From: Xenopus tropicalis
Lineage: Eukaryota; Chordata; Amphibia; Anura; Pipidae
Length of the DNA stretch: 64,000 nucleotides
Assembly: GCF_000004195.4 (NCBI RefSeq)
Contig: NC_030677.2
Coordinates: 112,369,036-112,433,035 of the forward strand
Direction: 5' to 3'
Part shown: positions 27,201 through 39,000 of the stretch, piece after piece
Position numbering within the stretch: the stretch's first letter is position 1
Layout of the letters: each line of letters opens with the position of its first letter
Notes under the pieces: model-generated
Database searches by the model: none
What the model saw: only the letters and a program-made list of their open reading frames with translations
Told to the model about the DNA's origin: nothing
Position numbers and translations under genes: made by a program

Positions 27201-30043
27201 TGCAAGAATAGACTTCAGGCTCTGGAACAGCATAGACGGCCCTGAAACTCCAGCTGTAAGGCACAGTGCACACAGCACCAAGGTGAGCCTACCAGTAAAG
27301 GGTAGCTATCAGCCTACACATTTTTATTTTGGTTGTTGAGATCACTAAGAAGCCATTTGCATCCTATAGTATCACCATTATTGTGACCAATCTACTGTTT
27401 AAGCAATATAAAGTCCCTGGAGGTAGAAACAATAGGAATTCTACCTTCATCTGCCAATTCAGCCCTTAATGTAGATATTGCTTGGGCGCCTTCAACGGGC
27501 CCCTTCTAGAGGGAAGGAACTGAAAAAGTTTATAGGTCGGATGCGAGGGGTCCCTAAAAATACTGCGAGCCCGACGTAGACATCACATCAAGAATATTGA
27601 TGGATGGTGAAATATGGACTTCCTCAATAGCAGATAGTGGAATCCCAGTGATGCGTTGAGCTATTTTCACCACCCACTGCAATGATCAGTAACAGATCAA
27701 TTCCCATACCAAACTGTAATACAGTTGGTAAGGATGCTCTCAATCGCACCAGGGTAGAAATTACCCAGGATGTCAACAGGACAGGTGATTCTTCTTCAGC
27801 ATCTTCAAGAAGAAGAGTCGCTGATGGGTCTTCTTAACAAGGCTAGAGGTGTTAACTGTCCATGACAAGTTCTCCGAGGTATGTATCCCCAGGAACTTGA
27901 AGCTGGAAACTCATTCAGCTGACATGCCATTGATATGAATGGGTTCATGTGTGTCACCCTTCCCCTTCGTGAAGTCCACAATAAGCTCCTTGGTTTTACT
28001 AGTGTTGAGGAGCAAATTATTGTCAGCACACCAAGCAGCTAAATGCTCTACCTCTGCCCTGTAATCAGACTCATCGTTGTTACTGATGAGTCCAATCACC
28101 ATGGTGTTATCTGCAAATTTAACAATAGAGTTAGATCCATACATAGGCTTGCAGTCATGGGTAAAGAGGGAATAGAGGAATGTGCTCAACACACAACCCT
28201 GAGGCACACCTGTATTTAATGTGATAGTGATGGAGAAGTTGTGGCTAGATTTAACACCCTGGGGTCTATTTGTCAAAAAGTCCATAATCCATTTACAGAG
28301 GGAGGCAGCAATACCCAGATACTGAACTAAAATCAACAAATAGTATTCTCGCATAAGTATTCTTGTTATCCAGATGAGAAAGCACACAATGCAGCGCAGT
28401 GGATACAGCATCCTTTGTATTTTTATTGCTATGGTAGGCAAATTGATAAGGATCAAATAAACAAGACAAACACTTCTTAAGCAAAGCACTTCATAACAAT
28501 AGGTGTGAGTGCCACAGGGCGGAAGTCATTCAAGCATGTTGGAGAGGAGAATTTCGGCACTGGCACTATGAAGGTGGGCATATCGAGAAATATATGCTTG
28601 TTTTGCTACCTTAACTTTAAGTTGACTGTACACCAACTGATAAAAGCTGCCAGTCAATAAGTCAGCAGGACTGCCGGCGGGATGGCAGACGCGGCGGCGC
28701 GATTTCGCGCAAATCGCCGAAAAAGACTCGCGAGTCTTTTTCGGCGATTTCCGGAAATCGCCCCGCCGCGTCTGCCATCCCGCCGGCGACTTACATGTTC
28801 GCCGGTGGGATGGCAGGGGTAGGCAACTCGGGGAGATTAGTCGCCCGCGAACAGGGAGTTAATCGCGGGCGACTAATCTCCCCCGTGTGCCAGAGCCCTT
28901 AAGTTGTAGCTCATGGCTACTTTTATGATTTTAGAGATATAGAAGGGGACTTCTAATTTTAGCATTAACATGAAAGACTTGGCAGCTCTACAGCCTACAT
29001 CTACAGGGTGCTCTGGGCAGTATTAAAAAGTCATATTTTAGTCTGCACTTTGCCTTTTGTGTTTAGGTGAATTGGGACATCAATTTAATACGAAATTATC
29101 TGCTTTCATGCTTGTGTGGTTTTTACAGAACCACTTAGGGAGATGCTGAAACTGCTGTGGTTTTCTAGCTGAATTAAACACTGAAAAACAAGACTCTTAG
29201 TTCTGTATTGCAGTGCCAGGAATTCAAATGTTATTTTGCAAAATGTGTGATTTTTTTTCATTTTTTTTTCAGTAGTGGCACAGTAGTACAAAATCAGTCC
29301 ACCAGCTAGGCACATACCAGTAACTAAATTCAGTTACCTAACATCAGTACAGTCCAAAAACCCTTTTAGATGGGCATTATACAGGGTGCCTTGGGCTGAT
29401 ACAGAAGCCCAAAATATAATTTACAACATATCTAGCCAACGTCTTTAGTTAAGCATTAGTTCTACTTTAAATTGCATAAATGTGCTTATCAGTAATTATT
29501 TCATTATATATCAATTCTAGACTTTTTGGAAGTTTGCACCACTCATAAGTAAGATAATACTTTGTATTTAAATATTCGCACATCAGCACAATTCTATTTG
29601 TGTAAAAAGAACCAAACTTTTGTTAAACCCCTACCATCCCTCTCTCAAATAGATTTACTAGGGACCCCCAATTCTGGCCCATGTGCCATGCATGGTCATA
29701 AAAAAGCTGAGAAATGCAGGAGGTTTGGAAGGTGCCATCTTACACCTCTTTATGGCCATCTTTTCTGCATTCCCTGACAAAGTTTTTTGAGCAAACTTTT
29801 TTGGGAGATGCTAGAAAGAGGACATCAAGCAGCAGAAGCCTAGATGGCATTTCTCTGCTTTTTATGACCAGGTGCGTTGTTAGGTTAAATATAGTAGTGT
29901 AGTTCCAGAGAGTGTATGTGGTTTTAACAAGGGTTACATTCTTCTTTGACTCGTGGCCTTGTTTCATGTTGATTCTTCAGTTATTTAATACAAGAGTTCT
30001 GACAAGAAAATACATCTTTCAGTTAGGCTTGCCACTTCATTGA

Positions 30044-30126
<83 letters not shown>

Positions 30127-32931
30127 GAAAGAGTGCCGCACACGTAGGGACTTGATACAAAAGAAAAAGTGGTTTTATTGAAAAAATTCCAACGTTGTGC
30201 TCTTCCTCAGGGACAAACCAATATATATATAAAACTCATAAAACTCAACAGTAGAAAGCACTCACAGCTATAGCATCAATCAAGTCAGTGATTTATTTCA
30301 GCATACCATCTACGCGTTTCGATCACCACAGGATCGTCATCAGGATGATGCTGGATGCAGGATCATCCTGATGATGATCCTGTGGTGATCGAAACATGTA
30401 GATGGTATGCTGAAATAAATCACTTACTTGATTGATGCTATAGCTGTGAGTGCTTTCTACTGTTGAGTTTGATGCATTATTTTTGTCACCACCCAGCCGT
30501 TGCCCTGATACTGGTGAATGCCGATTCTTTACAAAAAAATAAAAATAAGACATCCTAGATCTGAATGAAATATTCTTAGTAAATACTTCATTCTTTACAT
30601 AGTTGAATGTGCTAACAACAAAATCACACAAAAATTGTCAATGGAAATCAAATTTATCAACCCATGGAGGTCTGGATTTGGAGTCACACTCAAAATGAAA
30701 GTGGAAAAAAACACTACAGGCTGATCCGACTTTGATGTAATGTCCTTAAAACAAGTCAAAATGAGGCTCAGTAGTTTGTGTGGCCTCCATGTGCCTGTAT
30801 GACCTCCCTACAACGCCTTAGCATTCTCCTGATGAGGTGGCGGATGGTCTCCTGAGGGATCTCCTCCCAGACCTGGACTAAAGCATCCACCAACTCCTGG
30901 ACAGTCTGTGGTGCAACGCAGTCAGGCTACCTCGGGCGAGCACATGGAGGGCTATGCAGCCCCCCAAAGAAATGCCACCCCACACCATTACTGACCCACT
31001 GCCGAACCAGTCATGCTGGAGGATGTTGCAGGCAGCAGAATGTTCTCCGCGGTGTCTCCAGACTCTGTCACGTTTGTTGCATGTGGTCAGTGTGAACCTG
31101 CTTTCAGCTGTGAAGAGCACAGGGCGCAAGTGGCAAATTTGCCAATCTTGGTGTTCTCTGGCAAATGCCAAAAGTCCTGCACGGTGTTGGGCTGCAAGCA
31201 CAACCCCCACCTGTGGACGTCGGGCCCTCATACCACCCTCATGGAGTCTGTTTCTGACCGTTTGCAGCATTTTGCAGGGCTCTGGCAGTGCTCCTCCTGT
31301 TCCTCCTTGCACAAAGGTGGAGGTATTGGTTCTGCTGCTGGGTTGTTGCCCTCCTACGGCCTCCTCCACGTCTCCTGATGTACTGGCCTGTCTCCTGGTA
31401 GCGCCTCCATGCTTTGAACACTACACTGACAGACACAGCAAACCTTCTTGCCACAGCTCACATTGATGTGCCATCCTGAATGAGCTGCACTACCTGAGCC
31501 ATTTGTGTGGGTTGTAGACTCCGTCTCATACTACTGGTCTGTGGTCACCACCTGCAGAACCACTCCTTTATTGGGGATGTCTTGCTAATTGCCTATAATG
31601 TCCACCTGTTGTCTATTCCATTTGCACAACAGTATGTGAAATTGATTGTCAATCAGTGTTGCTACCTAAGTGGACAATTTGATTTCACAGAAGTGTGATT
31701 GACTTGGAGTTACATTGTGTTGTTTGTGTTCCCTTTATTTTTTTGAGCAGTGTATATGTATGTGTGTATAATATATATATATGCAGTATATATATATAAC
31801 ATGACTTTTATTGCATCATACTGATAAAACAGATCAACGTTTCGGTCTCCACCTAAGACCTTCATCAAGACCATAACTGTAATTAAAACCAGCAAATAAA
31901 TAAGTAAAACCTGTGACACTCACCCACCGACACTCCCCCTCCCTGATCACATGACAGGAATAAACAACCCTGTATAAGGGATAAATAATAATTAGGATCA
32001 TTATATACAAGGGGAAGTTTGCAGTGTGTGAAATACAGTATTAAAAACCAAATCAAACCTAACTACTGGCAAAAACATTGCATAATACAGAGCATCAAAA
32101 AGGACAGCCAGCTAACACGAGAGAAATTATACAGGGATATCACTAATACCCCGCTGTAACTGATAGCCTATATATCCCCTCACATAGGACTACACCTCAC
32201 CTCTGATCCAAAAAGCACAGCAGCGAACAATGTTCATTCAGCCCTGCCGGTGCTAGGGTACCCAACTTCTTAATCCAAAATACCTCCCTTTGGAGAAGTA
32301 GCCTGGCCCGGTCCCCTCCCCTTGCAGGGGGCGGGATATGATCAATACCAATATAATGGAACAAGGGTAACCTATGCCCTTTCTCGAGAAAATGCTTAGC
32401 CACCGGCTTATTTGTTGTACCATCTCTAAAGGCTGTACTGATAGCGGACCGATGCCCATCCATTCGCAGCCTTAGGGTTTGGTCCGTCTTGCCCACGTAT
32501 GACAACCCACAGGGACATGTGATTAAATACACTACATGTGTGGTTGTGCAGGTAATGTGCTGTCTAATCCTATACCGTTTCCCTGTGTGGGGATGCAAGA
32601 AGGAATATAGAAGAAGGTATATAATGATCCTAATTATTATTTATCCCTTATACAGGGTTGTTTATTCCTGTCATGTGATCAGGGAGGGTGAGTGTCACAG
32701 GTTTTACTTATTTATTCGCTGGTTTTAATTACAGTTATGGTCTTGATAAAGGTCTTAGGTGGAGACCGAAACGTTGATCTGTTTTATCAGTATGATGCAA
32801 TAAAAGTCATGTTTTATATTTAAAATCCTGGTGTGCACCTTATACTTCTGGATTTGTGGATAATTGGATACACGGAGGTAGCACCTAGGTAATTTGCATT
32901 TATATGTTTGGTGTGCTGAAACTCTTTTGGA

Positions 32932-33030
<99 letters not shown>

Positions 33031-36000
33031 GCAGTGGTGTGAAAAACTATTTGCCCCCTTCCTGATTTCTTATTCTTTTGCATGTTTGTCACACTTAAAT
33101 GTTTCTGCTCATCAAAAACCGTTAACTATTAGTCAAAGATAACATAATTGAACACAAAATGCAGTTTTTAAATGAAGGTTTACGTTATTAAGGGAGAAAA
33201 AAAACTCCAAATCTGCATGGCCCTGTGTGAAAAAGTGATTGCCCCCCTTGTTAAAAAATAACTTAACTGTGGTTTATCACACCTGAGTTCAATTTCTGTA
33301 GTCACCCCCAGGCCTGATTACTGCCACACTTGTTTCAATCAAGAAATCACTTAAATAGGAGCTACCTGACACAGAGAAGTAGACCAAAAGCACCTCAAAA
33401 GCTAGACATCATGCCAAGATCCAAAGAAATTCAGGAACAAATGAGAACAAAAGTAATTGAGATCTATCAGTCTGGTAAAGGTTATAAAGCCATTTCTAAA
33501 GCTTTGGGACTCCAGCGAACCACAGTGAGAGCCATTATCCACAAATGGCAAAAACATGGAACAGTGGTGAACCTTCCCAGGAGTGGCCGGCCGACCAAAA
33601 TTACCCAAGAGCGCAGAGACAACTCATCCGAGAGGCCACAAAAGACCCCAGGACAACATCTAAAGAACTGCAGGCCTCACTTGCCTCAATTAAGGTCAGT
33701 GTTCACGACTCCACCATAAGAAAGAGACTGGGCAAAAACGGCCTGCATGGCAGATTTCCAAGGCGCAAACCACTTTTAAGCAAAAAGAACATTAAGGCTC
33801 GTCTCAATTTTGCTAAAATACGTTGTGGACCGACGAGACAAAAGTTGAACTTTTTGGAAGGTGCGTGTCCCGTTACATCTGGCGTAAAAGTAACACAGCA
33901 TTTCAGAAAAAGAACATCATACCAACAGTAAAATATGGTGGTGGTAGTGTGATGGTCTGGGGTTGTTTTGCTGCTTCAGGACCTGGAAGGCTTGCTGTGA
34001 TAGATGGAACCATGAATTCTACTGTCTACCAAAAAATCCTGAAGGAGAATGTCCGGCCATCTGTTCGTCAACTCAAGCTGAAGCGATCTTGGGTGCTGCA
34101 GCAGGACAATGACCCAAAACACACCAGCAAATCCACCTCTGAATGGCTGATGAAAAACAAAATGAAGACTTTGGAGTGGCCTAGTCAAAGTCCTGACCTG
34201 AATCCTATTGAGATGTTGTGGCATGACCTTAAAAAGCGGTTCATGCTAGAAAACCCTCAAATAAAGCTGAATTACAACAATTCTGCAAAGATGAGTGGGC
34301 CAAAATTCCTCCAGAGCGCTGTAAAAGACTCGTTGCAAGTTATCGCAAACGCTTGATTGCAGTTATTGCTGCTAAGGGTGACCCAACCAGTTATTAGGTT
34401 CAGGGGGCTATTACTTTTTCACACAGGGCCATGTTGGTTTGGATTTTTTTTCTCCCTAAATAATAAAAACCCTCATTTAAAAACTGCATTTTGTGTTTAC
34501 TTGTGTTATCTTTGACTAATAGTTAAATGTGTTTGATGATCAGAAACATTTTGTGTGACAAACATGCAAAAGAATAAGAAATCAGGAAGGGGGCAAATAG
34601 TTTTTCACACCACTGTATGTATGTATGTATGTATATGTATAATGTATATGTAAAATGTCCCCCACATAAAGTAAATAATATAATATAATCATGCCATTTC
34701 CTTTGTGGGGTTAAACTGTGCATTTATGTAAAATGTTATACATGACATGCAGTGCATGTAAGGAGAAAATCCCATATGGGGTTAACAGAGCATGTAAGGA
34801 GTACTGAACACAAGTTAAACAGTGCATGTAAATAGTAACTTTGCAGGGTAAGCAGTGCATATGATTATAACCCAAAAGAAAAGCAGTATACATGTATAAT
34901 GCACTACCACATGGTGACTGGTGCATTTGAGGCACTCTGGGTAATCCCTGCTTCCAAGGTCCTCTTAGTAAGACAAACTCTGAAGAGGAGAATTGTGCTG
35001 TCTGCAAAAGAATCACCAAATATCCACCTGAAGGTTCTTAACTTTATGGCAGAAGTAGTCCTGCTTAAGATGGATCTTTACCTTTAGGGTGAAATCACAC
35101 TGAGTTACTAGTAGCAGCTACTTTTTCATGACTACTAAACTCCAGAAATTCCCCTGCCATAGACAATACTGAGAATTGACTCTGCTATAACACACGCAGA
35201 GACAATTATCAGTAAATGATCAGCATTGTCTGTTTTAGTAGCCACGACAAGTAGCTGCTACTAGTAGCCCTGTGTGTCTTCACCCTTAAGGCAAAGACAC
35301 ACATGTCAACTAGAAGCCGCAACTTTTTAAAAAGCCTGTCACGGTGACTAATCGCGGCAACTTACCTGCCATAGGTTTCTATACAAGTTTCTATAATGAA
35401 CTATTTGCACTATGTGGATTTGTCGCCAGTTCTCTTTAGTAATAAGTAAAAATCAAATCAACTAGACTTGCTGTAGTTTTGATTTGACTTATTTATCCAG
35501 GTCATGGTATATCTACAGTAATGAGAACCTTCACAGACATTTGTGACCAATGCGTGTGGCCACAAAACTTTGCATTGCACCACAGCTGATAAAGACAAAA
35601 GTGGCCATATTATAATATTAGCTATATTATTACAGTCTGATGGTACCAGTTTTAAGCAGAAAGCAGTTGTAAATCGATATGCCGTGGTAATGATGATGGA
35701 TCCTTGCCAGTAATACCAAGGAAGTTGTGGCAGATTTACAAGGCCAATTAAAGTAAAAGTAAAGTATCCTGGCAGCTGATTTGGCCAAAACTTACGTAAA
35801 ACGGGGAGATGGAAAATTGCTGATTTCCCTGGCACCACGTGTTCCTAGTAATTTATTCTGCGCAAGTGCATTCACTTTCAAAACGGGATAATAAAATTGC
35901 CAAGCCACTATACCATGTCAAGGTAAATCCCATGTGATGGTTCTTACTATTTACCTCTGGTCTTATTTTTTATATGCTTGCACCTACTTGCTTGGTTGCA

Positions 36001-39000
36001 TTTTTGGAGAGAAAAGTATCTTCTGCACTAACCTTTGTCACGGGCTAAATATGCCAAGCTAGAACTTTTATAAGGGAGAGATATCTAAGTCCATACTTAT
36101 GCAGTGAACATTTTTTTTAGCTATACATATGCGATACAGGTATCCATTATCCAAAAACCTGGTATCCAGAAAGCTCTGATATCTCCCATTGACTATGTTT
36201 GAATTAAAATTTTTCAAAATGATTTCCTTTTTTTTTGTAATAATAAAACTGTACCTTAAAGTTGATACTAACTAAGATATAATATTCGTTTTTGGAAGCA
36301 CAGCAGTCCTGGGTCTAACTAATATTTAAATAATTTTTTTAGTAGACTTAAGGTCTAATTCCAAATTATGGAAAGACGCCAGGTGCCAAGCATTATGGAT
36401 AACAGGTCCCATACCTGGTACTACCTTAGTAGAGTTTTAAAATATTGTTCATGTTTAATAGGAGCCTATGCATTACTTTCATCTTCTTCTTCCTTAGGCA
36501 AAAGCACTCCAGTAAGTCAGCTCAGCACATCCCACTTCCAGAAGTCTCATGATCCATTTCAGCCATTTGGTACTGAACCCGGGGATCCGTTCCAGAGCAG
36601 AAAGTCCTTCACAGACCCTTTTAGTGGCAAGGACCCGTTTGCCACATCACAGTCGGGAAAGCACTCTAAGGGAACATCTGCTGGGTTTGCAAACTTTGGC
36701 TCTGTAAGTTGAAATTCCAACTCGTCTAGAAAGTGCTCTTCTCCTTTCGCGATACAAGTTTCTTTTGTTCAGTTTTCCTAGCCCCAAAAACATTTTTCTA
36801 GCAGCAATGTAGCTTGAAACTGGATGACAGACTGATTTCCAGCTATATGCAGTGTCTTTAGCCTAAAGTATATATCTCAAGATAACTGCTAGGTAATATA
36901 GCTGGGCTTTTTAAAACCTTACATTATTTCAAAAAGTGACCAGAATGTTTCTCTGAATAGGTTCACGTTCCCCGTGGTAGCAGTTACTTGCCATGTGTTT
37001 AGAATATATTGCTGCTAACATATTACTGCTTTACTCCTGATTTAGTTTGGAGATGTACTTATAACGTAGTCATTATAATCACATTTTAAATATTCCATTT
37101 TGATGGCATTTCCTTTGCATTATACTGTTATGGCCAATATAAGCACTGCCATTAAAAATTGAACATCTGTTTCTATTTACCCTTTAAAGAAAAAAACTAC
37201 TGAAAAAGTAATGTTCTGCAGATACTCAGATTTTCTATTTTTTGTACTTTGCAACTGGCAGAATTGGGTGCATCCTTGCAGGCTTACCCTTAATTTGGCC
37301 ACTTAGCATGCATTTCTCAGTATATTAAAATTATTGTAAATGCAAAGGTTGCTGGGATTTGAACCAGCAGCAGTGGATATGCATATTACATATAAGTGCT
37401 AAAAGAAAAAGCAAGATGATAAAGAAAGGAAACAATATAGTGTAGTAGGTAAGTTCATACTAATTGCCAATATAAATGTTATCTACAGTTATGACACACC
37501 TTTGAATTATTATTTTTATAAATTGTTATAAACTCAAATGAGGCTACAACAGGCTTGTTTAGATATAAAGTGCATTATTGCCATAGTGAAAAGGTACTCA
37601 GATTGGAAATTATTAAACCACCAATTGATTTATCATCCAGTTCAAAAAAGAGAAATAATTGGAAAACCAATGTATGCATCATTAAATTGTTCCCCTTACA
37701 CTAAGAAGAAAAGAACAATACAAAAACATTTCACTTTATGTTGGATAAAAATCTATATATTTGTACTGGCAGTTTGTATGCACTAACCTACTACACTGTA
37801 ACAGTCTTTCTTTCTCTTCTTAATACATTTTTCACTTTATTCCTCTTTAAGCTTTTGTTACATAGATATGAAATATGAATATCTGCATGTTAGTGGACCT
37901 GTTTTAATGTTGCATTTGGTGGGTAACTGCAACAGATGCAAAGCAGTGGTGCCAGCTGTGTGTTGATTGGATGTGCAACACTTGCGCTTAGTCACCTTTA
38001 CAGAATTTGACAGATCACACAGTAAAAACCCAAGGCAAACACTTAAGCATATGTTACCACCAGGTATTAGTCTTTCTTCCCATTTTATAACTTAGTTACT
38101 GGTTTTCTAACTTTCTGTGCAAATAAGATTGCATTATACAGAAAGGAATGTCAATGCGAGGGTAGTCTTCCACACAATCTAGAAGGGTAAAAATTGCCCG
38201 TAATCACCAGTCTTCCTTTCGGGTGTGCTGGCATAGAGCCAATTTTGCATTTGTTTTTAATTCTAGCCAAAATGCCAATTATTTGATGGTGATCTCTAGT
38301 TTAAAGGAACATGAGCTCAATGAATAGAGCTTGTACTGAATATCATTTTTTCCTGTTGTTCTAATTAAAAAATATCTTTGATTTTTGTTTTTTCTAGTAC
38401 TAAATGAGAAAATGAAACCATTTTCACTTTAGCACTTCCTGATCCCACAGAGCACATGAAGAGCTGATAAGAATAATAACTTGTCCACTAAGAAGCCCTT
38501 TTATAACGAGCTGCTCAAAGGCTGCTGCAAAGAGAAGGGAAGGGTTTGTTTTTTGAAGTAGATAGGGAGCTCTGTGGGGGTTAGGATGGTCGGTGAAAAA
38601 AAACAACTATTAAATCAGTAAAATAGGGATTTTTTTTTAAAACATAATCCTATTTGTTGCGCTGATTTATAGCAACAGTGTTTTTAGGTGAACACTGTCT
38701 TTTTTTTTTCCAGTGTTGTGTCCAGTAGTACAGCACAGTGCCTCTGTTTTATCTGTTATTACTTTCCACCACTCAAAAGTAAAAGGGGCATGATGTGTCA
38801 GCTTGGGTACCGTGCGTTCTATAGAAGTTTTACAAAAACTTGATTTTCCTAATATTGGCCTTTGTCAGCTAATGTGTTGGCCATCACAGGTTTACAATTA
38901 AAAATTCAAATGAGACTGTTTAAAAGCTAAAATGATTTAACATGGAACTCAGTGGGTCATCCAGTGAGATTATTAGGGTGTGCATAATGTTCTGTGTAGC

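Larger units (their letters stand above)
30130..30480. mobile_element. Penelope-like terminal repeats in inverted arrangement
   Basis: Arms 30241-30350 and 30358-30467 are inverse copies ('aacagtagaaagcactcaca' against 'tgtgagtgctttctactgtt') separated by only a few bases. The outer left part (30150-30215, 'ttttattgaaaaaattccaa', 'cttcctcaggg') resembles another Penelope-like end. Each arm carries a hammerhead-like motif. Confidence 0.7.
31799..32812 (-). mobile_element. Penelope-like element fragment with inverted terminal copies
   Basis: Arms 31799-32008 and 32617-32812 are inverse copies of about 200 bp that differ by one 12-nt indel and very few substitutions. They flank a GIY-YIG endonuclease ORF on the - strand. 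The reverse transcriptase is absent, so the copy is 5' truncated. Each arm holds a hammerhead-like core. Confidence 0.8.
12648..36497 (+). other. eps15l1: eps15l1 intron (about 23.9 kb), mobile-element graveyard
   Basis: The stretch 12648-15950 is mostly unique AT-rich DNA with MITE debris at 12930-13090 and 14441-14570. The rest includes hAT (15953, 18402, 21958), Tc1-like (17236, 30526, 33032), T2 (20567), a TA-flanked MITE (22834), a minisatellite (24300), duplicated blocks (25630-27613), a LINE remnant (27610-28610), Penelope-like elements (30130-32815) and TA microsatellites. The stretches 19260-20090, 23380-24290, 28905-30040 and 34620-35080 show nothing I can assign. Confidence 0.8.

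Noticed and set aside
32820..33142. ORFs made of Ile-Tyr repeats on both strands
   Set aside because: Translations of the (TA)n run.
37330..37420. tRNA-like sequence on the - strand (GGTTCAAATCC box)
   Set aside because: Only a T-arm-like hairpin is visible; no acceptor stem, D-arm or anticodon arm could be drawn.
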